In this document: piece by piece, positions 34,015 to 44,335 of the stretch
Layout: every line of letters starts with the position of its first letter
Position numbering within the stretch: the first letter of the stretch is position 1
Assembly (NCBI GenBank): GCA_022592445.1
Contig: JABYQR010000236.1
Span: 1 to 64,000, forward strand
Source of the DNA: Cytidiella melzeri
Lineage: Eukaryota > Basidiomycota > Agaricomycetes > Polyporales > Irpicaceae
DNA length: 64,000 nucleotides
Reading direction: 5' to 3'
Notes under the pieces: model-generated
The model's database searches: none
Told to the model about the DNA's origin: nothing
What the model saw: the letters and a program-made list of their open reading frames with translations, nothing else
Translations under genes and position numbers: made by a program

Positions 34015-34124
34015 CGAACCGCCTTTCAGGTCGTACGATCGCTATCTTGCACACCTCAGCGCCGAGTTGCCGACCATGCACGTGACCTCCCAATTAGGCA
34101 ACTCCTTGTTCAGGCTGACAATCC
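34015..34124. repeat. MULE right terminal inverted repeat
   Basis: Ends ...TTGTTCAGGCTGACAATCC at 34124, followed by the target duplication TCTGGGACC. The transposase start at 33808 is about 200 bp inside, so the promoter must lie in or next to this repeat. Confidence 0.9.
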
Positions 34125-34133
34125 TCTGGGACC

Positions 34134-34451
34134 GAGACTACAGACCTTAGGGAAGCGAGCTGTCTTTTTTCTCGCCATCACTGTCCCAATCGGGATTCCC
34201 AAAGCGTCTCGGACAAGTTATAGCCGCCGGAACACCTACTGCTAAAGGGGGGTTAAACAAACGCAGACGTCAAACAAGAGATCCTGAGGCACGAAGGTTT
34301 GAACGCGTCTACTCTGCCTCGGGGAGACTGAGACCGAGTCAAGGATGCTCAGATGCTGGGCTGGCCGCAGTGGGGCGCCGAATGGTATCGCCATCTTCAC
34401 GAAGCGAAAATATTTCCACCGACGAGGGGATGAGAATGAAATCGGCACATG
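34134..34451. other. Spacer between MULE and F-box gene
   Basis: Begins with the remainder of the hairpin arm split by the MULE. The rest is unassigned and lies 3' of the F-box gene. No gene is seen. Confidence 0.5.
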
Positions 34452-36158
34452 TTACGCGTAAAAGCTAAAACACATACAACGAAACATTTTGTTTCCTGAC
34501 TTTGTACGCTCACAATTTACGCTCACCTTGGGACCGTCCACGTCGACGAAAGCCATGTGCATTTGGCTGCGAGCGTCGACGGTGCTGGGTGTCGGGGGCA
34601 GTGCAAGCGAAATTTTGCAATACGGCAAGCTCGTTATCACCGGGTATGCAAACATCGATGACACCTCCAGTGCATGCGGCTTGGCTTGAACTGCTGCACC
34701 GCTAACAACATCCACATTGCGGAGCGTCGCAGGAGAAAAGTCGAGGATATAGTCCGGAAAGATGGCTCGGTAGCCACAAATGATAGACCCCGCGCTGCCT
34801 TCTTGAAACACTCGACTTGAGTGAGGTCCCCATGAATCCCATGAGAAATCTAGCGGTTGAGTGCGACGGCCAGCATTTAGTACCTCTTGAGAGAGGAAAG
34901 TGACGAGAGGAGTGTAGAGGGTGTACTGGCGGTCCCACTGGAACTGCACTAGCACGGACGAAGGGTTAAAGTTCGTCGCAGTATAGGCTAATCCGCCAGT
35001 CAGAACGCCGCACGTGTGCTCCCGAGGGAAGAAAGAGGCGGTGATCCAGCCCGTGACGTCCACTGCGAGCTTGGGCAGCTCAAACATCGCCAGCAATCCC
35101 GGTAAATCGTCTTCCCTGCGCAGTGTGAAGACGTAAATTCCAAACCAGCCGATCCGCGACTCGGGCCGTTTCGCAAGCAGCAGGTGACCGGTGTCGGTGC
35201 ACATCGCGTTAATGCAACCGTCGCGGTGTGTGAAAGAGAAAAACTGTGACAGTAGCCGCCAATTGTGGGCAATCTTTAGTTGAGGATGCTGGGTTCATAG
35301 TGCTAGCAAGAGCTTACAGCGTTCAAGAAGCCCGTGGGCCAGTGCCAGACCAGTATAGCCTCGACCGGAAGGGATCTGTACAGAGTCAACATGAGATATT
35401 TCCCAGCTATCTGCAACCGCGCGCGCAAGATGTAGTCCACGCCCAAGAAGCCATAAGGCCCCAGCTCGAAGGATGTACGTTGAGCTTTGGGATGTGGCTT
35501 CTGGTCTCTGAGCGATCGCAGATATACTCGTGGGGGAACTCTACGCCCTCTGATAGCGATTGGGTGTCAGAGCAACTGTTCAAACTAAAAGGAAATTAGA
35601 CTTACTGCTGGTCAGTCTCTGAGCACCTAGCCAAAGCAATCAAGTCCTGATCAAAGTCGACGCTAAAAGTATCGAAGTCCATGTCGAATGAGAGATGCTG
35701 CAACCGTTCCTTGCCAGCGAATGAAGCACCGAAGTTGAACATGTCCAACTGTCTGTTGTTCGTCGGATGCTTGCCAAAGAACACATCTTTTTGCCACTTT
35801 GACTGAGACCAGTCTCTTGAGGGTATCACGAGTGTGTCAACGAGAGTGGGCTTCGGTCTCTCCCATTCGCGCTGCACGCGACGTAGTGCCTTCAAACGCT
35901 CGGAGACGCTCCTATCCGAGCTACGGCCATCTTGGTTCCCCGTTAAGCCCAGCTCTATCCTGTATTGAAGGAACGATGTATTCAATATTATGGCGTGAAT
36001 TTTCTTAGACAGCTGAAGCGGTTTGAGAGTGAGATTTAGCTGACAAGTGTAGATGAATTGTAACGCGCCTGACGACACTTCAGCAGATTATGATGGTTCA
36101 GGTAGCTGAGGATCTCCACTATGAGTTCTACTGAGAGCGCAAGAAGTCCTTGAGCCAT
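34452..36158 (-). CDS. F-box family protein, four exons, 506 aa
   Basis: Model: 36158-36069, 36012-35606, 35549-35318, 35243-34452, with all phases consistent (1,521 nt). Residues 1-30 (MAQGLLALSVELIVEILSYL, then NHHNLLKCRQ) are an F-box, the Skp1-binding module of SCF ubiquitin ligases. Next come QYRIELGLTGN and SVSERLKALRRVQREWERP, a block shared by a large basidiomycete F-box family; then WHWPTGF and FFSFTHRDGCINAM, and a beta-rich C-terminus. Introns are 56, 56 and 73 bp; intron 1 appears to use a GC donor (CAG|GCGCGT). Substrate unknown. The gene is complete and open, at the edge of the host gene island, and lies downstream of the MULE. Confidence 0.85.
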
Positions 36159-36584
36159 GTTCCTTTCACGCTGTGTTCGACGATTGGCGCAGGTCGTGGC
36201 AGTAATGAACTTGAAGTGGTGTTTCTTACATGTGAGGCGTTCTATGGGCGCTTCGTAGAGAGAAGGCTTATCACTCTATATATAGGCACGCAGATTGTCC
36301 AATCGACATCGGTATCGTATTCGAAAGTTGCTCTAGTGTACAAGTACAAGTACAAGTACATGGACGCTACGCTTGCGCATGCAGCATCGGGCGCGAACCA
36401 ATGGTGCCCGTCGCAAGACTATCTGGCTGATGATCCTCGAGCTCCACCCTAACTATTGACGGATACTGTTGTCCATGGTACTCTGTCCAAATCAGCTATG
36501 CCGGAATGTGAATATTGGCTGCTCCAATGAGTCAAGTAGGTCACGTGGAATGGCCCTCCTCTGCACCGCTGTGACGGCAACGAC
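36159..36584. other. Intergenic: F-box promoter and AAA gene 3' end
   Basis: About 426 bp between the start of the F-box gene and the stop of the AAA gene, both on the minus strand. Contains a TATA-like CTATATATAGGC (about 36276-36287) and a short ACAAGT tandem (GTACAAGTACAAGTACAAGT, about 36338). No other gene. Confidence 0.5.
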
Positions 36585-38605
36585 TCACACATTCGAGGTG
36601 TTTGGCGCAGTGCTGTCCTTTTTGCTCTTCTTCGCCTTCTCCAAACGTCCCTTCTCTACCCAGGCCGCAACCGACTCTGCTGCTTCGATAGGCCTGACCT
36701 TGTACGACATGAGGTAGCCCTGTAGACTCGCCATCGAGATCTCCCGATCTGGGATTGCGGCGGCAAACCGATCGGCGAGAGCAAAGACCTGACTGGAGGC
36801 CAGCTTCGGTCCACCTGACTGATGTCTGTCGCCTTCGTACAGCTGGAGCGGTGTTGTTTCGTCCGCATCTCCGTCCACAGACGATGTAGAACTACCGCGC
36901 GAAGACACACTAGAGTATGCCGAATCATGATCCTCGGCTTCGGCCTTCTCTACCACCACCTCCCGCCCATGCGAAGGAAGGTAAAAACACTTGAACAGCT
37001 CTCGCGCCTGGTACTTGCTTGCAAGTCTGAACTCTACGTGCAAATCCATTCGTCCAGGGCGGCACAACGCCGGGTCGAGAGCACTGTACCTGTTGGTAGT
37101 GGCGTACAGGATCCTCCCCTCCTGCGCGCCGACGCCGTCAAGAGCGTTCAGGAGACCGCTCAATGTCACACGGCTCAAAGGCGATGAGACGGTGGCCTTC
37201 TCCTTCTCCATTTCCTTCTCCCGTTCCGCCTCTCGTTGTTGGTGTTCGTCACCATCATCGCTTTCGTCTTCCTCTTCATCCAATCCATCTCGAGTCAGCC
37301 CGTGATGGAACGCGGCGTCAATGTCCTCCATCAAAGCGATGCATCGCTGCGGCAGTTCTGCTATAAGCGCGCTGAGTGAGGTGTCGTCCAGTCCAGCTCG
37401 TGACAAGGATATAATGTACACGTCCAGGCCAAGTTCACCCGCGAGGCTGTGAATCATGGAAGTTTTACCGGATCCCGGAGCGCCATACTGTCAACCAAGA
37501 GGTCAAAATTCCATTCTAAGCAGATGTCGAGGTGTTGTGACGAACCAGCAGATATCCACGCCGGAACGGGATACCACGTTCAGCGTACCAGTCTGCGCTG
37601 TCCAGGAAATCTTTGGCGTCATTGAGCAGGAGGTCTTTCATGCCTGGATCCAGTACGATAGACTTCAGAGGACGTTTAGAGCGAGACGCAACGTGACGCC
37701 AATTCCCGGCACTTGAGAATGTCGTTAGAAGAATGTACGCGTGATAATAGGAAAAGAACTCACGTCTCTGACACATAGACAGAGACGAGATGTGCCTGAG
37801 CTTCGCGGTAGACCCTTTTTGCTTCCAAAAGAAGGTCTCTCATCACCGACTGGTCTCGAGCCAAGATACTACTCATACAATCAGACATCCAAATAGCAAG
37901 CTTCAAGTACATGAACGACTCACTCGAATCGCAGGACCTCCTTGTGATTGTAGAATCCATCTTGAGCCTGCGAACGCGTCACACGGACGTAATGACCTTT
38001 GAACCACAGGGTGTACGTTCGTGCGAACGACGGAAGGTAAGATAGTGTACGTCCTTCCTGTTCATCAACCTCATCTCCATAGATAGCCACGGCCGGAGAG
38101 TTCAGCCCATATGAGCGGGTGCTGACATCAATGATTCGAGCTTTGTCTGCATACATCATTCATCAGTGTCAAGGCCGTGTAGCATATACGTGTCACATCT
38201 CACCCCATGACGGATGCTTGGATAGCCAGTACAAGGCCCAGCCTATTGATGAGCAAGAGTTATTCGGGAGAGCATGGGTGTAATGTGGTCATTTCACTCA
38301 CTGTAGCTGTTGTCGTTCTGCTCAAAACATGCGGTGAGCCAAAAAGACTCTACCACGGCTGTCCAGAGCCTCAAGCAGCAGCGACGAGTTGTTTCGATGG
38401 CACCACCAATGACGAGGAGCTTGAGCCACTCGCGGAGGGCCGCAAACGAGAGCAGCAGGGAAAATATGGATGAGAGGCTGAGTGGCGACGACACCCCAGC
38501 CACGGCCTCTGTTGCGTTGGACGCCACTGAGATATTTGCCACTGGCTGGCTCCCCTGGAGAAGTCCGACAAGGGCTTTTTGAATCAGCTGTACAGGGTCA
38601 TCCAT
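36585..38605 (-). CDS. BCS1-like AAA ATPase, six exons, 579 aa
   Basis: Model: 38605-38302, 38242-38204, 38146-37924, 37868-37764, 37711-37546, 37487-36585; all junctions keep phase (1,740 nt). The N-terminus from MDDPVQLIQ has a hydrophobic segment (SLSSIFSLLLSFAALREW) followed by the BCS1 N-domain (SYSWALYWLSKHPSW, NWRHVASRSKRPL, GIPFRRGYLLYG). AAA module: Walker A GAPGSGKT (281-288), Walker B CIALMEDID (328-336), with an acidic low-complexity insert after it, sensor ATTN, and LCRPGRMD with Arg finger near 425. Yeast Bcs1 is a mitochondrial inner-membrane chaperone that exports the Rieske protein; fungi carry many BCS1-like paralogues, so mitochondrial location is likely but the exact client is unknown. 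A GTG-free upstream extension (to 38782) exists, but the chosen ATG fits the family. Confidence 0.9.
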
Positions 38606-39266
38606 GACTGGTGGATGTGGAGGAATGGAGGGTGAGTAGGCTGAGGCCTGCTTGGACAAACGGGAAGGGTCGAACGGACCTTGATACCGGGAATAGCTCA
38701 GGGTGAATCGAACTTGATTATTCAAGAGGAGTCTAACTGCAAATGCAACTGTTATTGCTCGGAGCCGCTCTGAACATCGCATTCAAGGCGTGCATCGCTC
38801 ACTGCGAGTCACGCGCACGCTCGACGGCTGTGGCCCAAGCCAGATTTCCAGTCGCAAATCGATCCGCTGTAAGCAAAAAAACCTCGGTGCCTCGTTTGCT
38901 GTGCACCAAATGCGATACATAAGTGAAACAAGCTAACGTCTAATTTGCCGCTACTTACCTGCATTAGCTGCTGTTCCAAACCCTGCTCAGAGCAACCACC
39001 GACTCACACCCATGTCGCGGTAATTCTCTGAGTCAACCTAACAATGCTATGCTATTGTTCATCATGTAAGTACGCTCGTTTGAAGGCTTGAGGATGATCA
39101 AGAGTCGGACATGACAGGCGGGAATAATTGCTCGAGGTGCGTTTCCGCCTTGCCTGAGCACAGCGCTGCACCGCCCATCACCGTGTAGAGCGGCGCTTGA
39201 AAATGTACTAGTAACCGTCTGCACCGCCGCCCGACAAGAATTACCTAATTAGCTGGCACCAACACC
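38606..39266. promoter_or_regulatory. Divergent intergenic region
   Basis: About 660 bp separate the divergent starts of the BCS1-like gene (38605, minus) and the dolichyldiphosphatase gene (39267, plus). Their promoters must lie here. No clear TATA box; no ORF with protein character. Confidence 0.5.
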
Positions 39267-40409
39267 ATGTCGGCGGGTACATTAGTTCAACAACATGCTG
39301 TACTCGACCTCACATATGTTCTCTGTAAGTAATCGCTAGCCTTACTTGCGCTGCTCACATGTACTTACTTGTTGGTAGACGACGAGAGCTCGCACTTATC
39401 GCATCTGCTTGCATTGCTCACGTTGAGCCCCATTCTCCTCAATGTAAATATCTCGCGAGAAAATGGTACACAACCTTCCCTGCTGACGTCGGGACATAGG
39501 CAGCGTATGCCGCTTTGGCAGTGTACACCCGTGAAATAATTTTTGTCGAAATGTGGGCTGGCCAGTTGCTCTGCGAAGCATTCAACTACGTGCTCAAGCA
39601 TATCATTCGAGAAGGACGTCCCAATGGTAAGGTCCAGAATGGCACCCGTTTTAAACCTCAGCTCGCGATTCCACTGCAATTCTCCTTCGACGTGGCCAGG
39701 GACTACCTCTCTTCTTGATTTCCCTCCACGACTCGGAGACTATCAATCGCTTCCAACGGTCTGAACCTGTCCAGTTGACGCAGTGCATAGAATATCCCGT
39801 CATCCACGCTGTCATCGTCTCTCTATTCGACATAGCGCTAATTCCGCAACTTAGAATCTCTGGGACCAGGCTACGGCTTCCCATCCTCACATAGTCAATG
39901 GATGGGATACTTTGCTACGTTTCTAATCTTCCACTTCACCTTCCGGCACCGATTTGTCTCCACTGGTTTTTGGGTGCTTGACTGCTGTCGGACCCTGGCC
40001 GTGTACACCGGCATCGTCGCATGGGCGGGGGCTGTAGCCTACTCACGGTTCGTATCATCCACATCCAGCATTCCCTCAGACCTGACTTTAACCCTCCAGC
40101 TATCATCTGACATACCACTCCGCTCGCCAGGTACTATGGGGTGTCGCCATTGGCGTGATCTTCGGAGCAGCTTACCACACCCTGGTCGAACTCATACCTT
40201 CCCGGTCACCGAATTCGCTGCTTGGACGCACAAAGTCAGCCCTTCTCAACAACACCCTTTCCAACTGGCTCAGGGTCCGGGACGGCTGGTCTGTATATCC
40301 CGATGGGGGCACTGAAGAGCATTGGCAAGCCTGGAAGAAGGGATGGGATGCACAGCAAGCAGGATCTACACACGACGTAGTTGGGTCTCAAGATAAGAAG
40401 TCTCAATGA
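39267..40409 (+). CDS. CAX4: Dolichyldiphosphatase (CAX4/DOLPP1 type), five exons, 250 aa
   Basis: Model: 39267-39324, 39379-39443, 39500-39626, 39855-40047, 40100-40409 (753 nt), in phase throughout. It is a membrane phosphatase of the PAP2 superfamily: motif 1 KHIIREGRP (74-82), motif 2 GYGFPSSHSQ (89-98), motif 3 SRYHLTYH (147-154), embedded in hydrophobic segments (HLLALLTLSPILL, WMGYFATFLIF, GIVAWAGAVAY, WGVAIGVIFGAAY). The C-terminus SNWLRVRDGWSVYPDGGTE is typical of fungal members. It recycles dolichyl pyrophosphate to dolichyl phosphate on the luminal side of the ER, keeping N-glycosylation running. Intron 3 (228 bp) is four times longer than the others. Size matches the family (~240 aa). 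Complete and apparently functional. Confidence 0.92.
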
Positions 40410-41626
40410 TGAACTCAGATTCGGTGCGATAAAGACCCTTTCCTCAGCCTGCGTGAGTACACACGTCGACTTTTTGGACCACGCTTCAATAACTCATATA
40501 CGGTTGTACGCTGCTCAGGGTGGTCGTTCCGTGGTCATCACTTGCTAATTATCCTGAAAAGACGGATGATAGTATATGTCGCCACATGGTGCGTATGTGG
40601 AAACGTGGCCTCAACAACGCTCGCAGTCGACCGCGGCCATTGATGGGGTGGGTCAATCATAATGTCACGGTTGGTGCATGCAAGCAGAATACAGTGAGCA
40701 TACTTCAGAAGTTGTACCGAGGTCTGCGAAAGGGTTATGAATGCCTCAACATCAGCCACCGTGCTCCCAGTTTCCATACCGCCGATGAATATAGTCGCAG
40801 TCACGCTCGACCAGGACCACCCTCAGGCGCACAAACGGCACTGCGGCGATAAAGGCGGGAGAAACTCATCTGTTTGTTGACGAAGCCGTTCAGCATAGCT
40901 GGACGCAACTGACTTCTCCAGTGGTTGGCTGCCGCTTACAGCGCAGGGAGCACCCACTTTAGCTTAACATTGCGTGCGCGGATGTCTCTGACTCCTCACG
41001 GTGGACGATACACACCTTGTGGCGAGCAAGGAGAAGCCAATGAACATGACGGGCACCACCTAACTTTGAAAACGCCCCTCTATGTCCACGGCATATTCGA
41101 CAACGTCGACTGTGCCACTGAGTCTAAGATATTACGGTGATAACCAGCGAGTCGACTTCGAAACACGTAAAATTTCGAGCAGCACACACGCAGGTATGTA
41201 GGTCGTGGCCACAACGCACGCGAATTCTACTTCACTTGCCTAATCCGTCTCACCTTAGCAATTAGCCGCCCCACACTCATTGTATCCAGAGTAACAAGAA
41301 GCCAACAAAATACAGAGAAGGGTGAAAAGTAAAGCAGATACTTCTAGATACCCGATAAGGGGACACAACATAAGGATTGCAGCGAGGTCGATGGACCAAA
41401 GACAGCGACGACGTAACAAGGGTTTAGGTCAATGGTAGATGTAGTAAGGAACGAGTTGGGCCACATGAAAGTGCATAATTGAAGGCAAAAAGGGAAAGGG
41501 AGCGACGGACAAGATCGAGCGTGTAGATAGAAGCAGGTCCGCGGTAGTTTTTGGTGGGGAAGGCACGGACAACAGCGAAAGTGTGGGTCAGACACTCTTC
41601 ATCAATGGTACAGTCTGCATATTGAC
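40410..41626. other. Intergenic region, no supported gene
   Basis: 3' ends of the dolichyldiphosphatase gene (left) and of the minus-strand unknown gene (right) meet here. A frame at 40520-40852 (+) and its antisense partner lack domain or codon-like character. No transposon ends were recognised. Confidence 0.4.
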
Positions 41627-42439
41627 CTACCCAACGACACGTTGGATGGCAATGGCGGAAGGTGAAATGTGGGCCACTGACATACGCGCGTTGCGGTTGG
41701 GTAGAGGGCTGGCTGGTGAAGCAACACCAAGGAGAGCATGGGCGCGCCAGTTGTAAAGTCGTGGGGTTACTGAAGGCGCAGGAGACGGTGTACCGTACGA
41801 CCAAGAGGCCTGAGTAGGAGGAGTAGAGGGTCTGGCGGGAATGGCGATGGGAGCAGTATGCGAAGGCGTAGGGCCAGAGATGGCAACAGGATCCGCAGCA
41901 ACCTCCATTCGCGCAAGTGGCTGACGTCGAGGCGATGGAGATCGAGAGAGCTGCTCAGCATAGTTGGCAGTGCGAACGAAGGATGTCGCCATGGGAGATG
42001 CATAGCCTGCGACAGCTGGCGATTGGACAGCCCTAGCCTGCACAGCTCGATAAGTGTGCCCTTCGTCCTCTACGGGGCGGAAGATCCGTCTGCTTTCAGC
42101 CTGCGCCGGTCGTCCAGAGCGGTGAAGAACTCTCACAGCATGCGAGAGCTCCTCAACAAAGGGTCCGTCGTCTGCAAAGACAGGGGTCTCCCTCCCGCTA
42201 GAAGTTCCCTCGCTTGAGCTACTACTCAGCTCATCAATCGCACCACGGTCTCTCTCCTCCACAACCAATTCATCGAGCGGACGAATACGCTCCTCTTCAG
42301 CATCCACAAAAAATTCCTCTGAGTCGGGGTCAAAAGGGTTCCAATACGTCCACCGTTCACAGGTAGGCTGTGTCGGCTCAGGTTCAATGCGGACAGCGAG
42401 TGGATGGTAAGTCTGAGAAGAAAAGAGAGGTCGACCCAT
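41627..42439 (-). CDS. Unknown Ser/Pro-rich protein, 270 aa
   Basis: The likely start is ATG 42439 (MGRPLFSSQTYHPLAVRI); the frame is open further up to 42709, but that part lacks character. N-terminal block RWTYWNPFDPDSEEFF is followed by an acidic region, a Ser-rich run (ELSSSSSEG), and a long Pro/Ser/Ala-rich, probably disordered tail (PTPSHTAPIAIPARPSTPP). No domain is recognised and no signal peptide. The absence of stops and a CpG content like the neighbouring host genes favour a real gene. It ends the host gene island and has the gag-only retroposon about 435 bp upstream of its start. Confidence 0.6.
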   Translation of the reverse strand: MGRPLFSSQTYHPLAVRIEPEPTQPTCERWTYWNPFDPDSEEFFVDAEEERIRPLDELVVEERDRGAIDELSSSSSEGTSSGRETPVFADDGPFVEELSHAVRVLHRSGRPAQAESRRIFRPVEDEGHTYRAVQARAVQSPAVAGYASPMATSFVRTANYAEQLSRSPSPRRQPLARMEVAADPVAISGPTPSHTAPIAIPARPSTPPTQASWSYGTPSPAPSVTPRLYNWRAHALLGVASPASPLPNRNARMSVAHISPSAIAIQRVVG

Positions 42440-42859
42440 GTTAAGTTGTGTCGTCACGGAATTCGCGTGAAGTCTAGTGTTGTACAATGGGTATAAGGAG
42501 AGACCTGGGTGCTCCCAGCGAGCTTTTGTGGGGTATGATTGAGGGGATGGATATGGTACAAGTTCAAGGGACGTTTGATGGCAGTCTCGGAACCAGCCGT
42601 TTGCGATACCGGATTTGGGAAGCGGAGTTCCAAAAAGACAAACAAATCCGGCATGCAAATGTCTGGTGAATTCTAGTCTCGTACTGTCGTAGGACGCGCG
42701 TTGCAACATGTTTGCGTATCAAATCGCTAAAAGCTTGTTTCTCATGCAAATATTATGATTTTTTGTTAGATGCATGGATTATTGTCTGATGCATTCTTCC
42801 CGGAGGGTTATGTAGGATGATATTGCCTTGAACAACGAGCGGAACGTTTCCGTCGTCGT
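42440..42859. other. Promoter-side flank of the unknown gene
   Basis: 420 bp between the minus-strand gene and the left target duplication of the retroposon (AACTCGAGTTTTGC, 42860-42873). No gene is seen. Confidence 0.5.
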
Positions 42860-42895
42860 AACTCGAGTTTTGCCGCTTCTTGACCTCGAACCACC

Positions 42896-43612
42896 ATGTG
42901 TTATTTGGACGCTCGTGGCTTGGTCGACCCAAAAACCCTCCTCTCTAATCCTCACCAATTTGCTGACAGTCTTGCACAATTTGTCAATGCATACAGTGTC
43001 ATCTACAATAGCTGGGAACTTCAAATTCCCAGGCCCCCATCTTTCATCGACTGGTCAGTCGAGATCTTCAAACTAGCCCCGGAATCACACGATGGTACGC
43101 CCGGAAATCGGCCAGGCGCGGAGGCCCGGCAGCAGCCCGCCATTTGCGCGGCTCGCGTTATCCTGAGCAGCAATTCCCTCCACTTTCCCAGCGTCACGGA
43201 CACGAGGAGTCCGCCGAGGATCCGAGGACTTGACAAGGAGCAGCAACGCGCCGGAAACATCCAAGGCCGAGGAATCGCACCGAACTCTGACTCACAGACA
43301 CGCCCCTTTGGCATCGGAGCATGGGCCGGCCAGCCACCAAGAGTTTTGGACGCGGGTCGGACCAACGGTAGAAGAAACTTGACGCGCGAACCCCGTTTCA
43401 GGAAGACTCCTATCACGCCACGCTGTGCAACTCTTGGACGGCGCCTCATCACCTGCTCGCGACGGTTGGCGCCTCTTCAGCGCAAGGGCGCGCGCCGCTG
43501 CTCCGAGTCGACCAACGCTGTGTTCCGCCGGGCGTCGACTCGCTGGACATTTTGCCTCCGCGGACGGAAGTATTCTGCCACCCCGTTTCCTCGCTCTCGC
43601 GTTTGGGTTTAG
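42896..43612 (+). CDS. Unknown 5' frame of the gag-only retroposon
   Basis: 238 codons from ATG 42896 without stop. The first ~65 residues (MCYLDARGLVDPKTLLSNPH ... PPSFIDWSVEIF) look like a folded protein; after about 43100 the sequence becomes Arg-rich and GC-rich and may not be translated in this frame. No family recognised. It could be a captured host fragment at the 5' end of the retroposon, or leader sequence. Confidence 0.35.
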   Translation: MCYLDARGLVDPKTLLSNPHQFADSLAQFVNAYSVIYNSWELQIPRPPSFIDWSVEIFKLAPESHDGTPGNRPGAEARQQPAICAARVILSSNSLHFPSVTDTRSPPRIRGLDKEQQRAGNIQGRGIAPNSDSQTRPFGIGAWAGQPPRVLDAGRTNGRRNLTREPRFRKTPITPRCATLGRRLITCSRRLAPLQRKGARRCSESTNAVFRRASTRWTFCLRGRKYSATPFPRSRVWV

Positions 43613-43807
43613 GACATAGAAGGAAAGGTTTAGGAGAGGGTCTTTAGGGTATATATAAAGGTGTTGTTTGTACTGCGTAAAAATCAATCAATCCCCACCC
43701 CAGTTTCCGGAGTTCACTTTACGCCTTGCATTCGCGTCGAGGGAGTCTCGTCGCGCCCATAGCTGTAGCGTCTTCTGCGTTGACTCATTGCGACCTCTTC
43801 CACGTTT

Positions 43808-44335
43808 ATGTCCGCTGCGCCTAACAACGACAACCCGTCTCGAGTCTGCCGTTACTGTCCCACTGTTCCCCACTTACCCAACGGTCGCTGCCCTTACAGC
43901 CCGCGCCCGCGCGAGGTTCTACGCCGTTATCCCATCATCCCCGCGCCCACGCCGCCGCCCGAGCCCTCAGCAGCGCCTACGGTCTCCCCTGAGAGATCAA
44001 CTCCTAAATCACCCTCGCCAGCGTCGTCCGTCGCCTCTGTCGCGGACTCGCTTGATAACTGCTCCTATTGCGACACTCAGAGCGACCACCCAATTCCCCT
44101 ACGTACAGGACCTTTCGTCCTGCTCGACTGCAATCGCCCGCGCGTGCCGCACCCAGATTGCTGGCTATCTCCAGACTTTGAAGGCGAGGATCACGAGTGC
44201 GAACTAGTGCAGTTCAATCTTACCAGCTCTACCAACGTCGTCGTTGGCCACGCATTCGCCTGTAATACGCATCGCCGCTTGGGAGGTGTGGTTCTACACT
44301 ACCGCCCCCGCGCGCAGTCTGCGGAATCCAATTGA
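43808..44335 (+). CDS. Small Cys-pair protein in the gag-only retroposon, 175 aa
   Basis: Intact ORF from ATG 43808. It has paired cysteines near the start (CRYCPTVPHLPNGRCPY), a Pro/Ser-rich linker, then CSYCDTQSDH, DCNRPRVPHPDCW and a final HAFACNTHRRLGG, suggesting one or two small zinc-binding modules. It sits about 150 bp downstream of a TATA-like GTATATATAAAGG. I do not recognise the family. Its open frame contrasts with the broken gag that follows. Confidence 0.5.
   Translation: MSAAPNNDNPSRVCRYCPTVPHLPNGRCPYSPRPREVLRRYPIIPAPTPPPEPSAAPTVSPERSTPKSPSPASSVASVADSLDNCSYCDTQSDHPIPLRTGPFVLLDCNRPRVPHPDCWLSPDFEGEDHECELVQFNLTSSTNVVVGHAFACNTHRRLGGVVLHYRPRAQSAESN

Larger units (their letters stand above)
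30123..34124 (-). mobile_element. Complete Mutator-like element (MULE) with intact transposase
   Basis: 4,002 bp. Begins GGATTGTCAGCCTGAAC and ends with its exact inverse complement, flanked by the 9-bp duplication TCTGGGACC (30114-30122 and 34125-34133), the length typical of MULEs. Terminal inverted repeats extend about 110 bp, perfect for the outer ~28 bases and diverged inside. The transposase gene fills most of the interior on the minus strand. Subterminal direct repeats lie at 30278-30410 and 30424-30780. With open coding sequence, full ends and clean duplication, this copy could be active. Confidence 0.95.

Noticed and set aside
40520..40852. 110-aa frame downstream of the dolichyldiphosphatase gene
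   Set aside because: No domain, has a competing antisense frame and no splice or family support.
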